A stretch of 64,000 nucleotides of DNA from Prevotella sp. (GTDB lineage Bacteria; Bacteroidota; Bacteroidia; Bacteroidales; Bacteroidaceae), in contig JALCDQ010000001.1 of NCBI GenBank assembly GCA_022641735.1, positions 124,001-188,000 on the forward strand, given 5' to 3'. Numbering within the stretch: the first letter of the stretch is position 1; every line of letters begins with the position of its first letter. Below the pieces are notes generated by a model. The model was not told the DNA's origin and did not search any database. It saw only the letters and a program-made list of their open reading frames with translations. The translations under genes were made by a program, and so were the position numbers. Of the stretch, positions 9,855 to 18,151 are shown piece by piece.

Positions 9855-9931
9855 TCGATAAATGTAAATATTTGAAATCTAATAATTAATATCGTTATCT
9901 CTCTGCCTGCAACAAGACTTATAAAGAATGG

Positions 9932-10345
9932 CTACTTGCGGGCATTCATCCAGTCTTGAAGAATAATCGTGGCACTAATCTCATCCACTAAGCCCTTGTT
10001 CTCACGACGGGCTTTCTTGCCAATACCGCTATCGAGGATGGTGCGATGCGCCAATATGGAGGTGAAACGCTCGTCGTAATATTCGATAGGAACTTCAGGA
10101 TGGTGCTTTTTCCATCGGTTAACGAACTGCTCAACGCGTTCAAGATTCTCGCTGGGCTGCCCATTTGGCTGTGTAGGTTTCCCTATAATGATGCGCTCTA
10201 CCTGTTCTTTTTGAATGTAAGCACCGATAAAGTCATACAGCTCAGACGTAGAAACAGTGACCAGACCATTTGCAATTATCTGCAATGGATCGGTCACTGC
10301 TATACCTGTTCGTTTCTTACCGTAATCGATGGAAAGTATCCGCAT
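9932..10345 (-). CDS. ruvX: YqgF/RuvX-type pre-16S rRNA nuclease
   Basis: This 137-aa protein of the YqgF family has an RNase H-like fold. It begins MRILSIDYGKKRTGIAVTDP with the first catalytic Asp, has IIGKPTQPNGQPSENLERVEQF in the middle, and ends with the conserved YDERFTSILAHRTI and KGLVDEISATIILQDWM segments with acidic catalytic residues. In E. coli the homologue trims the 16S rRNA 5' end. Its start is 3 nt from the end of the upstream SPOR lipoprotein gene, so the two are co-transcribed. Confidence 0.95.
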   Translation of the reverse strand: MRILSIDYGKKRTGIAVTDPLQIIANGLVTVSTSELYDFIGAYIQKEQVERIIIGKPTQPNGQPSENLERVEQFVNRWKKHHPEVPIEYYDERFTSILAHRTILDSGIGKKARRENKGLVDEISATIILQDWMNARK

Positions 10346-10348
10346 CCA

Positions 10349-10843
10349 TTACTTTTTATACAACAGCCATGCGTCAGGATAGCTGGCGGAACGGAACTGA
10401 TTGCGGCTCTGCACTGCAGCGGCCTTGTCATCGTTGGTAGAAGCTATGACACGATACATATTACGGGCAGAATTAAAGGCTATCTGAGCCTGATATCCTG
10501 CTGCCTTCAGTGTGTTCTGCAAACCTTCAGCATTAGCTTTCAAGGAGAAAGAACCCACCACTACGCTGTAGCTCTTCAATCCTGCACCACTGACAAGAGT
10601 AACGTCTTCAGTGCGTACAGTTGCGTTGTCTACATTATCTATAACTGTAGTCTGTGAAGCAGGCTGCTCAACGATAGGAGCCACAACGGGAGCTTGGGTC
10701 TGAGGCTGCTGTTGTGCAGTCACGCTTTCCTGAGCTCTTGCCTTCTCGTATGCCTTCTTGTAAGCACTTTCTTTACTAGAACCACAACTTGCCAATGTCA
10801 AGGCAACACACAAACTTACACTTAAAACCAAATATTTCTTCAT
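10349..10843 (-). CDS. SPOR-domain lipoprotein
   Basis: This 164-aa lipoprotein has signal peptide MKKYLVLSVSLCVALTLASC with lipobox LASC. A Gln/Pro/Val-rich linker of about 60 residues follows, then a C-terminal SPOR domain (SYSVVVGSFSLKANAEGLQNTLKAAGYQAQIAF...). SPOR domains bind peptidoglycan stripped of stem peptides, usually at the septum. It is first in the ruvX-def-TPR run. A weaker -7-like box, TATCTTCG on the minus strand at 10894-10901, may be its promoter. Confidence 0.9.
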   Translation of the reverse strand: MKKYLVLSVSLCVALTLASCGSSKESAYKKAYEKARAQESVTAQQQPQTQAPVVAPIVEQPASQTTVIDNVDNATVRTEDVTLVSGAGLKSYSVVVGSFSLKANAEGLQNTLKAAGYQAQIAFNSARNMYRVIASTNDDKAAAVQSRNQFRSASYPDAWLLYKK

Positions 10844-10995
10844 ATTCTTCTTAACTGGTATTTGAAATTAAACTTATATTTCATATTTTGTTGCGAAGAT
10901 ACGAATTATCCTTTAAATATGAGGAAAAATGGCACATAAAGTTTGTTAAATCAACTAAAACGAAGTAATTTAACAAAAAATGGCTGCCTTTTTTA

Positions 10996-11025
10996 TTGCT
11001 ATTCTGATTTCTTTTATTACATTTG
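10996..11025 (+). promoter_or_regulatory. Promoter of the YtxH operon (TTG-N19-TACATTTG)
   Basis: TTG at 10996-10998 and TACATTTG at 11018-11025 are separated by 19 nt, close to the Bacteroidota consensus. This gives a leader of about 55 nt before the ATG at 11087. Confidence 0.75.
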
Positions 11026-11086
11026 CCAATACTAAATGCCGCAAGGCAAAAAGATGAAAATGTTTAATTATTAAATTATTATCATT

Positions 11087-11305
11087 ATGAAGACTTTAGG
11101 TTATATTGGAGCTTTCCTCGGTGGTGCCCTTGCCGGCGCTGCTTTAGGTTTGATTTTCGCTCCTGAAAAGGGAGAGGAAACACGTAACAAGATTTCTGAC
11201 GCTGTAGACGAATTCTGCAAAAAACACGATATCAAGCTATCCCGCAAGGAAGTGGATGATTTGGTAGATGACATTAAAGACGCAGCTACAGACGCTGCTG
11301 AATAA
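11087..11305 (+). CDS. YtxH-domain small membrane protein
   Basis: This 72-aa protein has a Gly/Ala-rich membrane segment (YIGAFLGGALAGAALGLIFAPEKGEETRNKI), the signature of the YtxH family. A short amphipathic acidic tail rich in Asp and Lys follows. Family members are often stress-induced; the molecular role is unknown. It is first of three close-spaced genes (gaps of 8 and 4 nt), with a good promoter upstream and a terminator after the third. Confidence 0.85.
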   Translation: MKTLGYIGAFLGGALAGAALGLIFAPEKGEETRNKISDAVDEFCKKHDIKLSRKEVDDLVDDIKDAATDAAE

Positions 11306-11313
11306 TCTCATCG

Positions 11314-11664
11314 ATGTTCTCCAACGACAGAAACATTGAAACTATTGGGCAACTCGTAGAAGTGCTCAAGCATTATATTGGGCTTCAGAGTGAATATGTG
11401 AAGCTCAATATAGTGGAGAAAGTGGTGCGACTGCTCACTGCGGCGACGATAGGAATTATCATCGTAGTGTTGTTGTTGCTCACTTTAATCTACCTCTCTT
11501 TTGCCGCCGCTTATGCACTTGAGCCCCTTACAGGATTGGGAGGAGCATTCTGCATCATCGGAGGAGTGTATCTTTTGCTGCTCATCCTTTGCCTTGTCTT
11601 CCGCAAACGCTGGATAGAAAGGCCACTCGTGAGATTTCTTGCCAGTCTTTTAATGGAGAAATAG
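11314..11664 (+). CDS. Holin-superfamily (DUF1469-like) membrane protein
   Basis: This 116-aa protein has two long hydrophobic helices (about residues 43-70 and 78-104) after a soluble N-terminal helix (IGQLVEVLKHYIGLQSEYVKLNIVEKVVRLL). This matches the putative actinobacterial holin-X/phage-holin-3_6 (DUF1469) family, which in bacterial chromosomes usually accompanies YtxH-type genes rather than phage lysis genes. A role in envelope stress is inferred only from the neighbour. Confidence 0.75.
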   Translation: MFSNDRNIETIGQLVEVLKHYIGLQSEYVKLNIVEKVVRLLTAATIGIIIVVLLLLTLIYLSFAAAYALEPLTGLGGAFCIIGGVYLLLLILCLVFRKRWIERPLVRFLASLLMEK

Positions 11665-11668
11665 CCTT

Positions 11669-11947
11669 ATGACGGAAGATAATTATACAAGCTATAACTC
11701 ACTTTCTGAAATCAGAATCAGAAAGGAAACGCTCCTGAAAGACATCAGGAAAGACGATGAACAGATAAGAACGAAGTGGAACGACTTATTCCGTAAGTCC
11801 GAAACACCAACCGCCTTCAGGCACTCAAAACGTTTCGGCGCCTTGCTGAATACGGGTGCAGGCCTCTTGGATGCCGCTATACTGGGATGGAAGCTCTATC
11901 ATAAGTTCAGTGGAAACTCCTTCTTTGGCAGACGAAAAAGAAGATAA
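11669..11947 (+). CDS. Small hypothetical protein of the YtxH operon
   Basis: This 92-aa protein has a charged N-terminal half (SLSEIRIRKETLLKDIRKDDEQIRTKWNDLF) and a C-terminal half with one weak amphipathic or membrane segment (GALLNTGAGLLDAAILGWKLYHKF), ending in basic residues (GRRKRR). I recognise no domain with certainty. It is the last gene of the operon, 4 nt after the holin-like gene and before a strong terminator, so it probably works with the two membrane proteins. Confidence 0.7.
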   Translation: MTEDNYTSYNSLSEIRIRKETLLKDIRKDDEQIRTKWNDLFRKSETPTAFRHSKRFGALLNTGAGLLDAAILGWKLYHKFSGNSFFGRRKRR

Positions 11948-11955
11948 TCAACGAT

Positions 11956-11984
11956 TAAGCCTCCTCTATTAAGGAGGCTTTTTT
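11956..11984 (+). terminator. Rho-independent terminator of the YtxH operon
   Basis: AAGCCTCC and GGAGGCTT form a perfect 8-bp stem with an 8-nt loop, followed by TTTTT. Confidence 0.9.
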
Positions 11985-12062
11985 ATGCAAAAGCCTTTCT
12001 GAAAATCACCCTTTATGACCCTCAAGATAACTCCTTGAAAAGCAAACAGTTATCTTAAGTCG

Positions 12063-12150
12063 ACCAAAACAAGTTGTTTTACTCACCAAAACAAGTTGTT
12101 TTACCTACCAAAACAAATTGTTTTGGTCAGTAAAAGACCATTGTTTACAA
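12063..12150. repeat. 22-bp tandem repeat array (4 units)
   Basis: Units start at 12063, 12085, 12107 and 12129, exact period 22: accaaaacaagttgttttact, two near copies, then agtaaaagaccattgtttac. Each unit contains an AAAACAA/TTGTTTT-type dyad. The array lies in a 381-nt gap between convergent genes; the rest of the gap (12151-12328) shows no gene. Confidence 0.88.
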
Positions 12151-12328
12151 ACCTATCAATCATTGATTACTTCCGAGAACACTATCAATAGAAAAATGAA
12201 AGACCATTGAAGACCTGCCGAATGATAATTTCCATCAACTAAGGAAATAGCAGCTACGACTGCTCTTTGTGGTTACTATTTAAACAACCAAATATCTTGA
12301 CATTTCAAGAAAGATAAGACAGAGGGCT

Positions 12329-13090
12329 CTAAAGTTCAATTTTCAGCCCGTCATAGGCAAATTGGAAGCCTTCGGGAAGCTTACTATTAGCCTCATCATG
12401 AAAGCCTATCTGATGGGTCATGTGGGTAAAATAAGTGCGACGAGCCCCTACTCTACGGGCAAAATCGATAGCCTCATCCACCAACATGTGGCTGTGATGC
12501 TCCTTATTCCATCGCAATGCGTTCACCACAAGAGTATCTACATGCTGCAAATAGTCAAACTCCGTCTCCTCAATAGTCTTCATATCGGTGATGTAAACGA
12601 AACTTCCAAAGCGGAAACCGAGGATTGGCAGACTATCGTGCAACACTCGAATTGGCAGAATTTCGATGTCGCCAATCTTGAAAGGAACGTGTTTGTAGAT
12701 GGTGTGAAGACTCAATTTGGGCACTCCGGGGTAAAGTTTTTCAGTGAAACAATAAGGCATATTGTGCTTCAAAGTCCGTTCTGTGCGCTCGTTGGCATAG
12801 ATGTTGATGTCGCCGAAAGCGCAGAAAGGACGGAGGTCATCTATCCCCGCAACATGGTCGTAATGACTGTGGGTGATGAGAACGGCATCGAGAGGCTTGA
12901 AAGGCAACGGCATCAACTGTTGCCGAATGTCAGGCCCGCAATCAATAAGGATGCGTGTGTGCTCTGTTTCCAATAAGGCTGCAGCACGAAAACGCTTGTC
13001 GTGAGGGTCGTTGCTATGACATACCGCACAACTGCATCCTAAGGATGGAACCCCTCCGGAAGTACCTGTACCTAAGAACGTAAGCGTCAT
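12329..13090 (-). CDS. MBL-fold metallohydrolase (PhnP-like)
   Basis: This 253-aa enzyme of the metallo-beta-lactamase superfamily has the di-metal motif THSHYDHVAGIDDLRPF (HxHxDH) near residue 75, a Cys-rich N-terminus GTSGGVPSLGCSCAVC and later metal ligands (ITDMKTIE, HMLVDEAIDFARRVGARRTYFTHMTHQIGFH). The layout is that of PhnP-like phosphodiesterases and the RNase Z/YycJ neighbourhood. The physiological substrate is unknown. Its start overlaps the murB stop by 4 nt, so the two are translationally coupled. Confidence 0.88.
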   Translation of the reverse strand: MTLTFLGTGTSGGVPSLGCSCAVCHSNDPHDKRFRAAALLETEHTRILIDCGPDIRQQLMPLPFKPLDAVLITHSHYDHVAGIDDLRPFCAFGDINIYANERTERTLKHNMPYCFTEKLYPGVPKLSLHTIYKHVPFKIGDIEILPIRVLHDSLPILGFRFGSFVYITDMKTIEETEFDYLQHVDTLVVNALRWNKEHHSHMLVDEAIDFARRVGARRTYFTHMTHQIGFHDEANSKLPEGFQFAYDGLKIEL

Positions 13091-14112
13091 CTGATATTTA
13101 CCTCCGGGTTGATTTCTATGTCAAATTTATTCTTGACATCCTTACGAATGGTCTCACAAAGGTGGAGAATGTCTTTTCCGGTAGCTCCGCCAAGGTTCAC
13201 AAGCACCAAAGCCTGCTTGCTATGAACCCCTGCTTTGCCAAGATTACGACCTTTCCAGCCACACTTGTCAATCATCCATCCTGCTGGTATCTTCTCATGT
13301 TGGGCATCAATCGTATAGTGAGGAATCATTGGATATTCAGTAGCCAATTGTTCATATTTTTCATGAGAAACAATAGGATTCATGAAGAAACTGCCTGCAT
13401 TGCCTTGAATCTTTGGGTCCGGCAATTTCTCCTGACGAATTTCTATCACCGTATCTCTCAATTGTTGGGCAGTTGGTTGCTGTATTTTCTTCTCTTCAAG
13501 CTTAGCCCGAATGTTTCCATAATCAAGTTTCGGCGTGAAAGTTCTTGACAATTTATAGGTAACGGAAGTAATCAGATACTTGTCTTTCCATGCATGCTTG
13601 AACTTGCTTTGCCGATAACTATATTCGCAGTCATCATTCTTAAAAGTCAACGTGTTACCTGTAGCTATCTCCACTGCTTGCACTTCACTGATTACATCTT
13701 TAGCTTCAGCGCCATAAGCACCGATATTTTGGATGGCTGAAGCGCCCACTTCGCCGGGTATCAACGACAGATTCTCCATACCATGATAACCCTTCTCCAC
13801 GGCATAAGCCACCACTTCATCGAAAGTAGTGCCTGCCCAACAACGCAGATAGACGCTATCCGCCTGATTGTCAGACTTCACCATCTCTACATCAAAACGA
13901 TTTTCAGGCGATATAACCGTACCTTGATAATCACCGGTAAGCAAGAGATTGCTGCCTTCTCCTAACAAGAGCAAAGGGCGGTCATCATCTTTCAGCGCCC
14001 GCACTATTTCCATGGCCTCCTCAACAGATGAGTATTCCAAATAGCGACTGCATTTGGCATCAATGCCAAAAGTGTTGTGCTCCAGCAGAGAAAAGTCTTG
14101 CAAATCCTTCAT
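13087..14112 (-). CDS. murB: UDP-N-acetylmuramate dehydrogenase
   Basis: Reduces UDP-GlcNAc-enolpyruvate to UDP-MurNAc in peptidoglycan synthesis, using FAD and NADPH. The FAD-binding segment is seen (LLLGEGSNLLLTGDYQGTVI, PGEVGASAIQNIGAYGAEAKDVI), as is the catalytic Ser in NAGSFFMNP and the C-terminal HSKQALVLVNLGGATGKDIL. The 341-aa length fits the E. coli-like type I enzyme. It lies directly after the DUF4348 lipoprotein gene with no gap, and overlaps the metallohydrolase gene. Confidence 0.96.
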   Translation of the reverse strand: MKDLQDFSLLEHNTFGIDAKCSRYLEYSSVEEAMEIVRALKDDDRPLLLLGEGSNLLLTGDYQGTVISPENRFDVEMVKSDNQADSVYLRCWAGTTFDEVVAYAVEKGYHGMENLSLIPGEVGASAIQNIGAYGAEAKDVISEVQAVEIATGNTLTFKNDDCEYSYRQSKFKHAWKDKYLITSVTYKLSRTFTPKLDYGNIRAKLEEKKIQQPTAQQLRDTVIEIRQEKLPDPKIQGNAGSFFMNPIVSHEKYEQLATEYPMIPHYTIDAQHEKIPAGWMIDKCGWKGRNLGKAGVHSKQALVLVNLGGATGKDILHLCETIRKDVKNKFDIEINPEVNIR

Positions 14113-14967
14113 TTAACTGTTGAATTTCATGAGTTTCCATCGTCCTCCCTTATTACGGAACGTCATCTCAATCTCGAGTCCGTTGGCAATGCCACGCACC
14201 ACGAATATCTTCTGATTACTTTCCGTATAGGTCTGACCATAGAGAATATTATAGATGACTCCATGCGGAATCAAGGCAGGTTTGAACATTGGCCATTGCT
14301 CAGGCGCCATCGTGCCCGTAATGTCATGAAACTCATCATCAGGGTCAGGAGCTGTAAACGTCACCGCTTCATTCATACTGCGTATCTGATAGGCAGAATC
14401 GACGGCAAACTTCTTGTAAAACCTAAGGAAACTGGCATTGTTATTTTGATACATAGGCTTGTAGTTGATAGAAGTGAGCATCCACAAACCATTGATTCGA
14501 TTGAAGAGATACTGCTTTACGGTGCTCGTCTTGAAGAATATTTTCTCCACAACGACATGGTCTATCGTCGTATCCTTCACCACTTGCATCTGCTTGTGAT
14601 TATCAAAGATAAGCGTATAGTAATCTTGTCGCATGAAAAAGCGGTCTATCACCCACTGAGGCTTTTGTATCTGCTTTTCCAATTTGCCGTTACGATATAT
14701 CGACAAAGGGAAATTTATGCGCTTAACCTGTAGTTTCCGATTTCCTGCAAAGTTAAAGAAGAAGTCATCAAAAAGCTCATCTGCAGCCTTCGAAACGGGT
14801 TGCTCCTCTATAATAGACTCCATTGTATCCACCGCAGAAGTATCAATCACGGAGTCCGTATTCGTACTATCTACAGCAGCTGGCTTCTTATTAGAACATC
14901 CTGCTGTAGAAAAACTCACTATCGTAATAATGAGCAATACCATGAAAAGAAACGCACATTTCTTCAT
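14113..14967 (-). CDS. DUF4348-family lipoprotein
   Basis: This 284-aa protein has signal peptide MKKCAFLFMVLLIITIVSFSTAGC with lipobox (STAGC) and a Thr/Ser/Asp-rich linker. A ~220-residue C-terminal domain resembles DUF4348, a Bacteroidota family of unknown function (LFDDFFFNFAGNRKLQVKRINFPLSIY, RGIANGLEIEMTFRNKGGRWKLMKF). It abuts murB, so an envelope role is plausible but unproven. A TAATTTTG -7 box on the minus strand at 15011-15018 is the likely promoter. Confidence 0.8.
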   Translation of the reverse strand: MKKCAFLFMVLLIITIVSFSTAGCSNKKPAAVDSTNTDSVIDTSAVDTMESIIEEQPVSKAADELFDDFFFNFAGNRKLQVKRINFPLSIYRNGKLEKQIQKPQWVIDRFFMRQDYYTLIFDNHKQMQVVKDTTIDHVVVEKIFFKTSTVKQYLFNRINGLWMLTSINYKPMYQNNNASFLRFYKKFAVDSAYQIRSMNEAVTFTAPDPDDEFHDITGTMAPEQWPMFKPALIPHGVIYNILYGQTYTESNQKIFVVRGIANGLEIEMTFRNKGGRWKLMKFNS

Positions 14968-15010
14968 TTTATATTTCTCTTAGCCTCCTCTTGAGCTCTC
15001 AAATTTTGTG

Positions 15011-15018
15011 CAAAATTA
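15011..15018 (-). promoter_or_regulatory. Promoter -7 box of DUF4348-murB operon
   Basis: The minus strand reads TAATTTTG (TAnnTTTG), about 43 nt before the DUF4348 start and divergent from the pheS promoter. Confidence 0.6.
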
Positions 15019-15060
15019 CAACTTTATTTCGATATATTTCTTATTTTGCCGTAAAAATAT

Positions 15061-15068
15061 TATCTTTG
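15061..15068 (+). promoter_or_regulatory. Promoter -7 box of pheS
   Basis: TATCTTTG is a perfect Bacteroidota -7 element, 27 nt before the ATG at 15096. It rules out the track's upstream start at 14991. Confidence 0.7.
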
Positions 15069-15095
15069 CACGAAAATTGTAACATCAACAAGATT

Positions 15096-16133
15096 ATGAT
15101 ACTTGATAAAATAGATGAACTTCTGCAAGAAGTAAGCAACCTCTCAGCCAAAAATGCTGAGGAAATAGAACAAATGCGCCTGAAATACTTGAGTAAGAAA
15201 GGCGAGATTTCAGCATTGATGGCCGACTTCCGCAATGTGGCAGCAGACCAGAAAAAGACAGTGGGAATCAAAATCAACGAGTTGAAACAAACGGCTCTCA
15301 ATAAAATCAATGAGCTCAAAGAGCAAATGGAAACAGCCGAGGAGAACAGCAACGACATCGACCTTACACGTACTGCTTATCCTGTTTCTTTAGGTACACG
15401 CCACCCGCTGACCATCGTTAAAAACGAGATTATCGATATATTCTCCCGCATGGGCTTCACTTTAGCTGAAGGACCAGAGGTTGATGACGACCTACACGTC
15501 TTCACTAAGCTCAACTTTGCAGCAGATCATCCCGCACGAGATATGCAGGATACGTTCTTTGTTGAACAGAATCCGAATGATGTAACGAAGAATATTCTCC
15601 TGCGCAGCCATACTTCCGGTGACCAAAGTCACTATATGGAGTGCCATCAACCGCCAATCCGCATTATCTGCCCAGGACGTGTTTACCGCAATGAAGCTAT
15701 CTCTGCACGTGCCCATTGCTTCTTCCATCAGGTGGAAGGACTGTATGTTGACAAGAATGTAAGCTTCACTGATTTGAAACAAGTGTTGCTCACATTCGCC
15801 CGTGAGATGTTCGGCGCCGATACGAAAATTCGTCTTCGCCCGAGTTATTTCCCATTTACAGAGCCAAGCGCAGAAATGGATATCAGTTGCCACATCTGTG
15901 GTGGAGAGGGTTGCGCGTTCTGTAAACACACCGGATGGGTTGAGATTTTGGGTTGTGGAATGGTCGATCCAAACGTCTTGGAGTCATGCGGCATCGATAG
16001 CAAGGTTTATACTGGCTATGCTTTCGGTATGGGTGTTGAGCGCATAACGAATCTGAAATATCGCGTAAGCGACCTTCGCATGTTCTCTGAAAACGATACC
16101 CGCTTCCTCGAGGAGTTCCAAGCAGCATTATAA
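15096..16133 (+). CDS. pheS: Phenylalanyl-tRNA synthetase alpha subunit
   Basis: Catalytic subunit of the PheRS heterotetramer. An N-terminal coiled coil (ELLQEVSNLSAKNAEEIEQMRLKYLSKKGEI) is followed by the class II core with MQDTFFVE, RSHTSGDQSHYM, FHQVEGLYVDKNVSFTDLK, RPSYFPFTEPSAEMDI and the motif 3 region GYAFGMGVERITNLKY. A Cys-rich insert (CHICGGEGCAFCKHTG) could bind zinc. It is 345 aa from the chosen ATG. The beta subunit gene is not in the window. A GNAT gene begins 1 nt after its stop. Confidence 0.97.
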   Translation: MILDKIDELLQEVSNLSAKNAEEIEQMRLKYLSKKGEISALMADFRNVAADQKKTVGIKINELKQTALNKINELKEQMETAEENSNDIDLTRTAYPVSLGTRHPLTIVKNEIIDIFSRMGFTLAEGPEVDDDLHVFTKLNFAADHPARDMQDTFFVEQNPNDVTKNILLRSHTSGDQSHYMECHQPPIRIICPGRVYRNEAISARAHCFFHQVEGLYVDKNVSFTDLKQVLLTFAREMFGADTKIRLRPSYFPFTEPSAEMDISCHICGGEGCAFCKHTGWVEILGCGMVDPNVLESCGIDSKVYTGYAFGMGVERITNLKYRVSDLRMFSENDTRFLEEFQAAL

Positions 16134-16134
16134 T

Positions 16135-16620
16135 ATGGCAAGGTCCATCCGCAAGTCCACGATTGCCGACCTCGACAGCATTATGCTTCTCATCGATTGC
16201 GGGAAGCAAATCATGCGTGACAATGGCAATATGGAACAGTGGAACGATGGTTATCCAGACCGTAAGACAATACTGACAGATGTCGCTAATGGCAACAGTT
16301 ATCTCATTTTAGATGATGAAGAGCCCATAGCGACATTTGCTTTTATCAAAGGGCCTGACCCCAGTTATCTGAAAATTTATGATGGACAATGGAGCAATGA
16401 AGAGCCCTATTATGTGGTGCACCGCATTGCCAGCAAAGCTGGGAAACATCATGTATTCAAGGATTTGATGGATTTTTGCTTCTCAATAGCGACCCACATC
16501 CGCATAGACACTCATCCTGACAATACCATTATGCAACACGTTATCCTGCGATATGGCTTCACCTATTGCGGCATCATCCATCTTTTAAGAGGTGGAAAAC
16601 GATTGGCTTACTTGAAATAA
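16135..16620 (+). CDS. GNAT-family N-acetyltransferase
   Basis: This 161-aa protein has the GNAT fold: N-terminal SIRKSTIADLDSIMLLIDCGKQIMRDNGN, a central beta strand YLILDDEEPIATFAFIKGPDPSY, an acetyl-CoA-binding region VHRIASKAGKHHVFKDLMDFCFS, and IRIDTHPDNTIMQHVILRYGFTYCGIIHL, typical of small-molecule acetyltransferases. The acceptor is unknown. It follows pheS by 1 nt and is probably co-transcribed, though a functional link is doubtful. Confidence 0.88.
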   Translation: MARSIRKSTIADLDSIMLLIDCGKQIMRDNGNMEQWNDGYPDRKTILTDVANGNSYLILDDEEPIATFAFIKGPDPSYLKIYDGQWSNEEPYYVVHRIASKAGKHHVFKDLMDFCFSIATHIRIDTHPDNTIMQHVILRYGFTYCGIIHLLRGGKRLAYLK

Positions 16621-16662
16621 ACGGTTATCAAGGGGACAAACAACCGTCTTTAGCAAGGCTTT

Positions 16663-17151
16663 TTACAGTTTTTCTGCCAATGTAAAAAGGTAATCTGACA
16701 ATCTATTCATAAACTTCAGCACCATCGGATGTAATGGACAAGTGTGGCTAATCGTACAAAGACGACGCTCAACAGTACGCGTTTTCGTGCGTGCAAGATG
16801 CAGAAAAGCCTCTATCTGACTGCTTCCAGGAACGACAAAATCAAATTTCTCACTCCCTTGAAACTGCTCTATCTCCTCTTCCATCTGCTTCAAAGTCACC
16901 TCAAAATCACGAACTTCGAGGTCTCCACATGCTGCCACATAACTCATAATCTGCATCAGCAGGCTCTGGATGCCCTCCAACTTCACGTTATAAACAGAAC
17001 CTTTCGGCAACATCGACCGCGCTACGCCCAATAAAGCATTGAGTTCATCTATCTCGCCATTGGTCTCAATGCGCATATTATCTTTCTCCACACGGCGTCC
17101 ATCACCAAGACTCGTCATGCCACAATCGCCTTTTTTGGTAAATATCTTCAT
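16663..17151 (-). CDS. PduO-type ATP:cob(I)alamin adenosyltransferase
   Basis: Transfers adenosyl from ATP to cob(I)alamin, making coenzyme B12. The 162-aa protein begins with the family ATP-binding signature KIFTKKGDCGMTSLGDGRRVEKDNMRIETNGEIDELNALLG. It ends with the conserved helix RTVERRLCTISHTCPLHPMVLKFMNRLSDYLFTLA. It is the last gene of the cobalamin uptake operon, 10 nt after the btuC-like permease, so imported B12 is adenosylated by a product of the same transcript. Confidence 0.95.
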   Translation of the reverse strand: MKIFTKKGDCGMTSLGDGRRVEKDNMRIETNGEIDELNALLGVARSMLPKGSVYNVKLEGIQSLLMQIMSYVAACGDLEVRDFEVTLKQMEEEIEQFQGSEKFDFVVPGSSQIEAFLHLARTKTRTVERRLCTISHTCPLHPMVLKFMNRLSDYLFTLAEKL

Positions 17152-17161
17152 CTTTTTCTTC

Positions 17162-18151
17162 TTATTTTCGTTGTAATATCACATATATAATCACAGGAGC
17201 ACCGATGAAAGGAGTCACTGCATTGAGTGGAATAATGCCTATTTCTCCAGGCAAAAAACAGATAAGATTGCACAAGAGAGCCACTGCTGCGCCTGTCAAC
17301 AACGTTGCAGGGAGAAGTTGGCGATGATTTTCTGTCGTCAAAAGCAACCTTGCCATGTGGGGAACGGCTAATCCCAAGAAGGCTATAGGGCCGCAAAAAG
17401 CGGTGCTTACAGCCGTCAGAATGCCAGTAATCAACAGCAACCAGTTGCGCAAATGAATCGTGTTGATGCCCAAATTCTCAGCATATTGTTCACCTAAAAG
17501 TAGCGCATTGAGGGGCTTGATGAGCAAGATGGAGGCCAAAAGGCCGATGACTGTCACCATTGCAAACACTGGCATCTGCGCCATTGATACTCCTCCGAAG
17601 TTGCCCATGCCCCAAACCATATAGGATTTCACCCCTTCTTCAGTGGCAAAAAAGTTGAGAAGGGAGATGGCAGAAGAAGCCAAAAAGCCAATCATGATGC
17701 CAATGATGAGGAGCATCACACTGTTTCTGACCACTGTAGAGAAAAAGAAGATGATGGCCGTGACCACCATTGCCCCGATGAATGCTGCCAAAAGCACGGA
17801 AACAGTGCTATGCAACAGGGTTACGGGAGCCAGCATCACGAGGGCAACCGCTAATCCCGCACCACTATTAATGCCAAAAATATCAGGGCCTGCCAATGGA
17901 TTTCGGAAGGCCGTCTGCAACATCAAGCCACTCACGGAAACGGCTGCACCACAAAGGATTGCCGTAATGGCTTGTGGCAAACGCGACTCCAAGATAATGA
18001 AACGCCAACTTTCCTTCTCGCCATCGACACCTATTAATATATGCCACACATCCCTTATCGGAATCTGAACGCTTCCGATGACCAGATTGAGCATAAACAA
18101 AATGACGATGAGCAAGCCCAATCCAATGCAATATCTGATGCCTTTATTCAA
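17162..18151 (-). CDS. btuC: Cobalamin ABC importer permease (BtuC/FecCD family)
   Basis: This 329-aa membrane protein of the FecCD/BtuC family has about ten hydrophobic helices and the hallmarks IILESRLPQAITAILCGAAVSVSGLMLQTAFRNPLAGPDIFGINSGAGLAV and FCGPIAFLGLAVPHMARLLL. It is assigned to B12 because it lies in the riboswitch-controlled btuB-btuG-btuF run and is followed by the adenosyltransferase. Its start overlaps the end of the binding-protein gene by 8 nt. No cognate ATPase (btuD) is found in the operon. Confidence 0.9.
   Translation of the reverse strand: MNKGIRYCIGLGLLIVILFMLNLVIGSVQIPIRDVWHILIGVDGEKESWRFIILESRLPQAITAILCGAAVSVSGLMLQTAFRNPLAGPDIFGINSGAGLAVALVMLAPVTLLHSTVSVLLAAFIGAMVVTAIIFFFSTVVRNSVMLLIIGIMIGFLASSAISLLNFFATEEGVKSYMVWGMGNFGGVSMAQMPVFAMVTVIGLLASILLIKPLNALLLGEQYAENLGINTIHLRNWLLLITGILTAVSTAFCGPIAFLGLAVPHMARLLLTTENHRQLLPATLLTGAAVALLCNLICFLPGEIGIIPLNAVTPFIGAPVIIYVILQRK

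Noticed and set aside
11314-11664. Prophage lysis holin
   Set aside because: No endolysin or phage genes nearby; the YtxH neighbour points to a chromosomal envelope protein family.
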